Below are positions 34,686 through 38,401 of a stretch of 38,401 nt of DNA, piece after piece. This stretch comes from Eubacterium sp. (lineage in GTDB: Bacteria; Bacillota; Clostridia; Peptostreptococcales; Anaerovoracaceae). The stretch is from the NCBI GenBank assembly GCA_017533915.1, contig JAFWHX010000007.1, forward strand, positions 1 to 38,401, in the 5' to 3' direction. Both the position numbers and the translations under genes were made by a program. The first letter of the stretch is position 1; each line of letters starts with the position of its first letter. The notes under the pieces were generated by a model. It worked only from the letters and a program-made list of their open reading frames with translations. It had not been told where the DNA came from and did no database searches.

Positions 34686-35993
34686 TTACTCCTTTTCCGG
34701 ATCATCTTCTGACAGTGCCTTGTTCAGCATTTTTCTGTTTTCGTCTATAGTCCGTCTGTCGTACAGATAATGTCCCCAGGTAGTCAGAATGTCTTCCTGA
34801 CCAAGGAACAACCTGATATAGTCCGGATTGATTCCGTCATCGAGCATCTTCGAAGCAACAGTCTTTCTGATCTTATGATGACTCTTATAATCTATACCGG
34901 CTTTACGGCAGTACTTCTCATTCATCTTGCGCATCGTACCATACCCAACAGGCCTATCCGTGCAGGAGAAAATGAAACCATTTGTTGAAGCTCCAAGCTC
35001 CTTTTGTTTAGCTGTAGCAAGTGCGATTATTCTCTTGGCTTCATCAGTCAGCTCCACTTCTCTATCGCCGAATGCACCCTTGGTATGATCTACTACTTCT
35101 TTGGTAGTCTGCCTCAAGAATGACGAAACGATAATGAATTCTCCATCTTCTGATATATCAGAGTATCTGAGAGAACATATCTCGCCTACTCTTAAGCCCG
35201 TCTGGAAACAGAATAATATTGCCAGCGGTATAAGAGGCTGCGATGTATGTCTTCCATTATAATAGTCATCCCAGGCTACTTTCTGGAACGCTTCGTCATC
35301 TTCTTTGGAGAATACCTCAGTACTTCCTCTTTTCTTATGCACAGGAACGAATCTTCCCCTATTTATCTTCACACGATTGAACAGGTTCTCTTCGATGATT
35401 CCCTTATCAACAGCATATTCCATCGCCTGTCTGAAGATGACGGTCATGTTGTAATACTTCTTTCTGGTAAGCTTATGCTCGCCTATCATCGTATTCGCCC
35501 AGTCCCTGAGCGTTATAAGGTCAAGATCTGCCAAAGGGGCATCGACTATTGGATCCTTCTCGTAAAACGTATTCCATGTGCATTTGAGTCTGAGAATATA
35601 TGTATCTGCGTCTGTCTCTTTGCTCTTTGATTCAAGCCATTTAGGATACAGCATTCTGAGTGTGACATCATCATTCCACTCTCTTTTGGTAACGCCTGTG
35701 TACAATTCGTAAAGATATTCTCTCAGAGATTCAAGAGAAGACTTGGCAATATGTTTCCTACCATTTTTTCTTTTCGAATCCTTAATAAATGTATTCCATC
35801 TTCCATCTTTACTCTGATAGATCTTATATGGATGTTTTTCACGGAGTATCTGCTCGATCTTTGAGTTTTTCATTTCCTGCTCTACATCATTAAAATTGAT
35901 CTGACCACTTCGGGACAGGAATCCCAATATCTCTTCCGGCGAGTATTCAGTCATTCCAATCGCAGTCATCTTACTACTGGAAACAGTATTCAT
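34686..35993 (-). CDS. Tyrosine recombinase/integrase
   Basis: 435 residues. N-terminal arm-binding part (about 40-95), core-binding domain (about 105-215), catalytic domain (about 230-420) with Arg268 (TGLRVGEI), H373-K-I-R376 and nucleophile Tyr409 (TTWGHYLYDRR). The usual box II His (LGH) is Gln399 here. AAGGA lies 7 nt before the ATG. It integrates circular elements at a tRNA 3' end, here most likely tRNA-Ser. The decayed copy at 30586-31257 is its close relative. It is separated from attachment copy 2 only by the IS. Confidence 0.93.
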   Translation of the reverse strand: MNTVSSSKMTAIGMTEYSPEEILGFLSRSGQINFNDVEQEMKNSKIEQILREKHPYKIYQSKDGRWNTFIKDSKRKNGRKHIAKSSLESLREYLYELYTGVTKREWNDDVTLRMLYPKWLESKSKETDADTYILRLKCTWNTFYEKDPIVDAPLADLDLITLRDWANTMIGEHKLTRKKYYNMTVIFRQAMEYAVDKGIIEENLFNRVKINRGRFVPVHKKRGSTEVFSKEDDEAFQKVAWDDYYNGRHTSQPLIPLAILFCFQTGLRVGEICSLRYSDISEDGEFIIVSSFLRQTTKEVVDHTKGAFGDREVELTDEAKRIIALATAKQKELGASTNGFIFSCTDRPVGYGTMRKMNEKYCRKAGIDYKSHHKIRKTVASKMLDDGINPDYIRLFLGQEDILTTWGHYLYDRRTIDENRKMLNKALSEDDPEKE

Positions 35994-36057
35994 TGTCTTA
36001 TCCTTTTTTCATAAAAATAACCGGAACATCCTTACGATATCCCGGTCTGTTCAATAT

Positions 36058-36471
36058 GTTAATTGTGCGTTTTACCTAAAAAGCATAGTTGCTTCTTTCT
36101 TCTTGTTTTTTATCTGATCCTTCTCATCAGATCTTTTTTCAATTCTTCTTTATTCCAGTATCTTTCCTCATCCTTCTCATGTCTTTTAGCAAAGAAATCT
36201 ATCAAAGCATGTGCCTCTACTATCTTAGATCTGCCGTAATCAGCTGCTGGAAATGATGGATCATTGAATAGCCTCAACACGGTAGTTTCGCTCCATCCTG
36301 TCAGTTTTATCAATTGCTCAACTGTATAGAACTTTACATCACTTGATATATATTCCCTTATCAGGCTTCTCTGATCATACATATCTAACCTCCCGCATAT
36401 TATGCGCACAATCCGACATATTACCTCCGTTATGTTACTTTACATCATATGATCTGTTAATTATGCGTTTT
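36058..36471 (-). repeat. 16-bp direct repeats flanking the excisionase-like gene
   Basis: GTTAATTGTGCGTTTT (36058-36073) and GTTAATTATGCGTTTT (36456-36471) differ at one base and flank the gene at 36110-36382. A palindrome CGCATATTATGCG (36394-36406) lies in the gene's leader and shares the ATTATGCG half-site. Inference: binding sites for the excisionase or a regulator. Confidence 0.6.
36110..36382 (-). CDS. Small HTH excisionase/MerR-like DNA-binding protein
   Basis: 90 residues from ATG 36382, which has GGGAGG 7 nt upstream (the frame opens further at 36409). Residues about 17-50 (FYTVEQLIKLTGWSETTVLRLFNDPSFPAADYGRSKIVEAHAL) match the winged HTH_17/excisionase pattern: helix-turn-helix followed by a hydrophobic wing, then a charged helix. 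Such proteins bend DNA at attachment sites and steer the integrase to excision. Lies 116 nt upstream of the integrase in the same direction. A plain regulator is the alternative. Confidence 0.7.
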   Translation of the reverse strand: MYDQRSLIREYISSDVKFYTVEQLIKLTGWSETTVLRLFNDPSFPAADYGRSKIVEAHALIDFFAKRHEKDEERYWNKEELKKDLMRRIR

Positions 36472-36492
36472 GTAATAAATGCATACCTTACA

Positions 36493-36876
36493 TCATTGTC
36501 CCTGGTATGCTTCTTTCTCTGTGTGCTCGTTAATTCTGAGTGCTCTGTGGACTTTTTTCCACGTATTCCACGAAAGTCTTCCTCTATACCAAAGCAGCTG
36601 ATCTTTATCGACTGTAAACTGCTGCTCTGTCACGACCATCGATTGCCTCGGCAGCCCTTCTATCATAGGGAGGAGCACGTGCTCCCGAAGCCAGAGCTTT
36701 TTAAGTCTGCTCGTTATGATAGCTACCGTCACCGTAGGCGACGTTTTGTTTCTGGAATTAGACGACGTAACTACAGCCGGCCTGATACCACTTTGGACGC
36801 TTCCAATCGACACTGGAAATTCCACATAATATATATGGCCCTGCTTCACAAGCTTAGGCCGTTTATGATATTTCAT
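36493..36876 (-). CDS. MazF/PemK-family toxin (endoribonuclease)
   Basis: 127 residues from ATG 36876 with GGAGGAGG upstream; the longer frame to 37062 has no family support. Seen: GHIYYVEFPVSIGSVQSGIRPAVVTSSNSRNKTSPTV, matching the PemK start (GdIy.v.f....GSEq.G.RPavViqn), and VAIITS plus EQQFTVDKDQLL. MazF toxins cut single-stranded mRNA. No antitoxin gene is visible on either side, so it is either an orphan or the antitoxin is too short or diverged to recognise. Confidence 0.85.
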   Translation of the reverse strand: MKYHKRPKLVKQGHIYYVEFPVSIGSVQSGIRPAVVTSSNSRNKTSPTVTVAIITSRLKKLWLREHVLLPMIEGLPRQSMVVTEQQFTVDKDQLLWYRGRLSWNTWKKVHRALRINEHTEKEAYQGQ

Positions 36877-37445
36877 ATATGCCTCCTCCGTTAATTCTGT
36901 ATAAATCCTTTTCTTTCGTATATGGCTTGTCCGTACAGTGGATATATGTACACCCGGTACCTGGAGCAGCATAAAGCCGATCCAGGTCCGGAGGATATAT
37001 TTACATTTATATATCCTCATATGATCCATTTTGTCCCTGGCACCCCGGATCAAAGGAGACATTCAGGCGGCAGCTAGCGACTGCTCCACGGGAATCTGAC
37101 CCCTCTGAGGATCTCTCAGAGCCGCCCTCATTGCGTGATCCCGGTCCTGCTCGGACCAGGGCTGTGACTGGACGGGAGTATCATTGTGGCTCCCCGGATT
37201 TCATTGCACTTACAGTTGCCAAACTGTATTTACAGCCAGATCTTATTCGCTCGCCCATATGGAGGTCATGGCGGATACTGCTGACGATGCTTACGTTCAT
37301 CGCGACTCCGGAAAGGTTGTACCTGATGACTGTATATCCTGTTTTCTTTGTCCTGTAAGAGGTCTTTGATCATGCCTCTCACTAATAGCCACGGGAGAGA
37401 CAAAAATGTGACGTTTTTCAGAAAAAAATAAAAAATTTTTTCAAA
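36877..37445. other. Region without a recognisable gene
   Basis: About 570 bases upstream of the toxin gene. Two hairpins stand out: CTCTGAG-5 nt-CTCAGAG (37103-37121) and an 8-bp stem with one bulge around GGTCC-TGCTC-GGACC (37140-37161). A 35-codon minus-strand frame starts near 37372 but has no support. Composition is more GC-rich than the surrounding element DNA. Confidence 0.4.
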
Positions 37446-37478
37446 GAAAAAAACAACGGCCAGGGATTATCCTGACCG
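37446..37478 (-). terminator. Terminator of the 97-codon gene
   Basis: Stem CGGTCAGG/CCTGGCCG on the minus strand (37471-37478 with 37457-37464, one mismatch), 6-nt loop, then TTGTTTTTTTC. It lies 40 nt after the stop codon. Confidence 0.85.
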
Positions 37479-37518
37479 CTGTCCTATATCTATCGGAGGT
37501 GAGCTTAAATGAGTTTAC

Positions 37519-37812
37519 TTATAATATAGAATCTGCGAGGAATCTATCCATCGCCCTTGCGACGCCAGCCTTTATTACTGCATAAGACATACCAGGTTCG
37601 TACTCGAACAACAGCTCCTGTTCGGCGTAAATGCACGGCACCTTATTCATAAAGATCCTCTGACACTGGTTGATCTCGAAATCAACGTTTACTCTTCTAA
37701 ATGGCACAGATAGATATCTCTCATGCTCATTCTTGAGTTCTTTTATCGCCTTATCGACCATTTCACTTGCTTTATCTGAGCTTGATGCATAATACTTGAG
37801 CCACAACAACAT
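37519..37812 (-). CDS. 97-residue protein of unknown function
   Basis: Not recognised. ATG 37812 has AAGGAGG 8 nt upstream and was chosen over the longer frame (to 38100), which runs through obvious RNA structure. The protein starts MLLWLKYYASSSDKASEMVDKAIKEL (not a clear signal), has charged helices and a YLSVPFRRVNVDFEINQCQRIF stretch suggesting a beta strand, then a C-terminal helix. Two cysteines. No membrane segment is certain. It lies between a long structured leader and a strong terminator, so it is a monocistronic unit under RNA-based control (inferred). Confidence 0.7.
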   Translation of the reverse strand: MLLWLKYYASSSDKASEMVDKAIKELKNEHERYLSVPFRRVNVDFEINQCQRIFMNKVPCIYAEQELLFEYEPGMSYAVIKAGVARAMDRFLADSIL

Positions 37813-37832
37813 TTTAGATTCCTCCTTGTTAC

Positions 37833-37898
37833 TTGCAAAAGCAAAACTGCCTCGTTTGGAACCGACTTGAAAGCTAGAGCCGGTTCCGCCTGAGGCAG
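37833..37898 (-). promoter_or_regulatory. Terminator-like hairpin just before the 97-codon gene
   Basis: On the minus strand CTGCCTC (37892-37898) pairs with GAGGCAG (37847-37853), with an inner GGAACCG/CGGTTCC stem, and is followed by TTTTGCTTTTG. The ribosome binding site starts about 12 nt later. Its 5' arm can instead pair with 38160-38168. Confidence 0.6.
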
Positions 37899-37911
37899 CT
37901 ACTTTATCTTG

Positions 37912-37938
37912 CGGGACTAGCCTGGGTAGAAAGTCCCG
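37912..37938 (-). other. Leader hairpin CGGGACT/AGTCCCG
   Basis: A 7-bp perfect stem with a 13-nt loop in the leader of the 97-codon gene, between the two terminator-like hairpins. Probably part of the folded leader RNA. Confidence 0.6.
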
Positions 37939-37998
37939 TACTGTATAGATATACCCTTCAGACGCATCACCGTAAAAGCCTGAAAAGGTACACCGATC

Positions 37999-38026
37999 AA
38001 AAAGGACTGCCCTTCTGAGGCAGTCC
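37999..38026 (-). terminator. Terminator/attenuator in the leader
   Basis: On the minus strand GGACTGCC/GGCAGTCC (38019-38026 with 38004-38011), 7-nt loop, followed by TTTTT. A strong intrinsic terminator placed 186 nt before the 97-codon start. Its 5' arm includes CTGCCTCAG (38015-38023), complementary to 38160-38168. Confidence 0.8.
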
Positions 38027-38183
38027 AATGATCCAATATAATCCGATCCATATAAAAATAATGGATCGTCGAAAGACTGTTTCCGGTGATCACGCTGCAC
38101 CGCTCTAGCGCATCAATGATTCTCCCACCTTTACATATCTTCCATTTCGGTCCGGCATGCTGCCTCAGAATATGCCGTCCCTT

Positions 38184-38279
38184 GTCTTACTCGTCTCCCG
38201 ACTTATCTCCTGGTATCTGCCGAAGCATCACGGTTGCTGAGATACAGCGTGGCTTCTCACCACATTCCGTTAGCAAGAC
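38184..38279 (-). promoter_or_regulatory. Structured leader, cobalamin-riboswitch-like aptamer
   Basis: A 96-nt stretch closed by GTCTTGCT/AGTAAGAC (38272-38279 with 38184-38191, 8 bp with one G-T). Inside, in order: GGAAT, hairpin GTGG-TGAGAAG-CCAC, GCTGTATC, AGCAACCGTGATG, and AAGTCGGGAGAC before the closing strand. This order resembles the cobalamin aptamer core (GGGAA, GGUGNRAAUCC, GCxG, GCNACUGU, B12 box AGUCRGGAGACC). The GCCACUG element is not seen and the B12 box is imperfect, so another structured RNA class remains possible. It begins about 15 nt after the likely transcription start. Confidence 0.5.
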
Positions 38280-38298
38280 TCAAATATTCTCTTCAATT

Positions 38299-38329
38299 AT
38301 TATATTACCACACGGAATAATAATATCAA
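38299..38329 (-). promoter_or_regulatory. Promoter of the structured leader
   Basis: On the minus strand TTGATA (38324-38329) is followed by TAATAT (38302-38307) at 16 nt; an overlapping TATAAT (38299-38304) sits at 19 nt. Either would start a transcript close to the 5' side of the folded leader. Confidence 0.7.
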
Positions 38330-38401
38330 TAGTATATACTAAAAAGCATGCTTAAGCCGTTTTCGTATTCTCGGCAGCATATGATATATCGCTTGTGGAG
38401 A

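Noticed and set aside
36877-37062. Longer start for the MazF-like toxin
   Set aside because: The 62 extra residues match nothing in the family, and ATG 36876 has GGAGGAGG upstream.
37131-37358. Plus-strand 75-codon frame
   Set aside because: No ribosome binding site, no recognisable domain, and it overlaps GC-rich hairpins.
37813-38100. N-terminal extension of the 97-codon gene up to 38100
   Set aside because: This part runs through strong hairpins and a terminator, has no ribosome binding site, and the downstream ATG has a perfect one.

Overview
The window reads as chromosome from a low-to-mid GC Bacillota (Gram-positive, Clostridia-like). The main evidence is a division and cell-wall (dcw) cluster with Gram-positive gene content: mraZ, rsmH, a small FtsL/DivIC-type protein, a PASTA-tailed class B PBP, DivIB and ZapA, with AGGAGG-type ribosome binding sites. 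Species cannot be named from the sequence alone. Almost every gene lies on the minus strand, so transcription runs from high to low coordinates.

Right to left across the core: mraZ starts at a consensus promoter overlapped by three 10-bp MraZ boxes (26853-26886). It is followed by rsmH, ftsL-like, pbpB-type PBP, murF, mraY, murD, ftsW, murG and divIB, which make and polymerise peptidoglycan precursors at the division site. ftsZ follows as a nearly separate unit with its own candidate promoter and a clear terminator. Then come a SpoU-family rRNA methyltransferase, pheS-pheT, zapA, mutS2, a DUF523 protein, argS, a radical SAM protein and a TPR protein ending at a terminator near 1.57 kb. Genes often seen in such clusters (murE, murC, murB, ftsA, sepF) are absent here. 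A tRNA operon (Asn, Leu, initiator Met) and the start of a short-chain dehydrogenase gene fill the left end.

Upstream of mraZ sit a membrane-anchored protein of the 5'-nucleotidase family that has lost almost all metal-binding residues, and an acyl-ACP thioesterase.

From about 30.4 kb the window becomes accessory DNA. An intact tRNA-Ser gene has been used as an integration site. A 48-bp segment covering its 3' end and terminator (30447-30494) is repeated with one mismatch at 32871-32918. Each copy is followed by TTTGCACACAC repeats and then by a tyrosine integrase reading toward it: a decayed copy (30586-31257, with a 135-codon in-frame deletion) and an intact one (34686-35993). This looks like two related elements integrated in tandem. 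The first is reduced to the integrase remnant plus an AAA/DUF4143 ATPase. The second carries an IS3-family insertion sequence (32990-34636) with a probable -1 frameshift, the intact integrase, an excisionase-like gene between direct repeats and a MazF/PemK-type toxin gene.

The right end (37.45-38.33 kb) holds a promoter, a 96-nt structured leader resembling a cobalamin aptamer core, two successive terminator-like hairpins that can both pair with one upstream 9-nt segment, and a 97-codon gene of unknown function. This leader plus unknown gene is the least explained part of the window.
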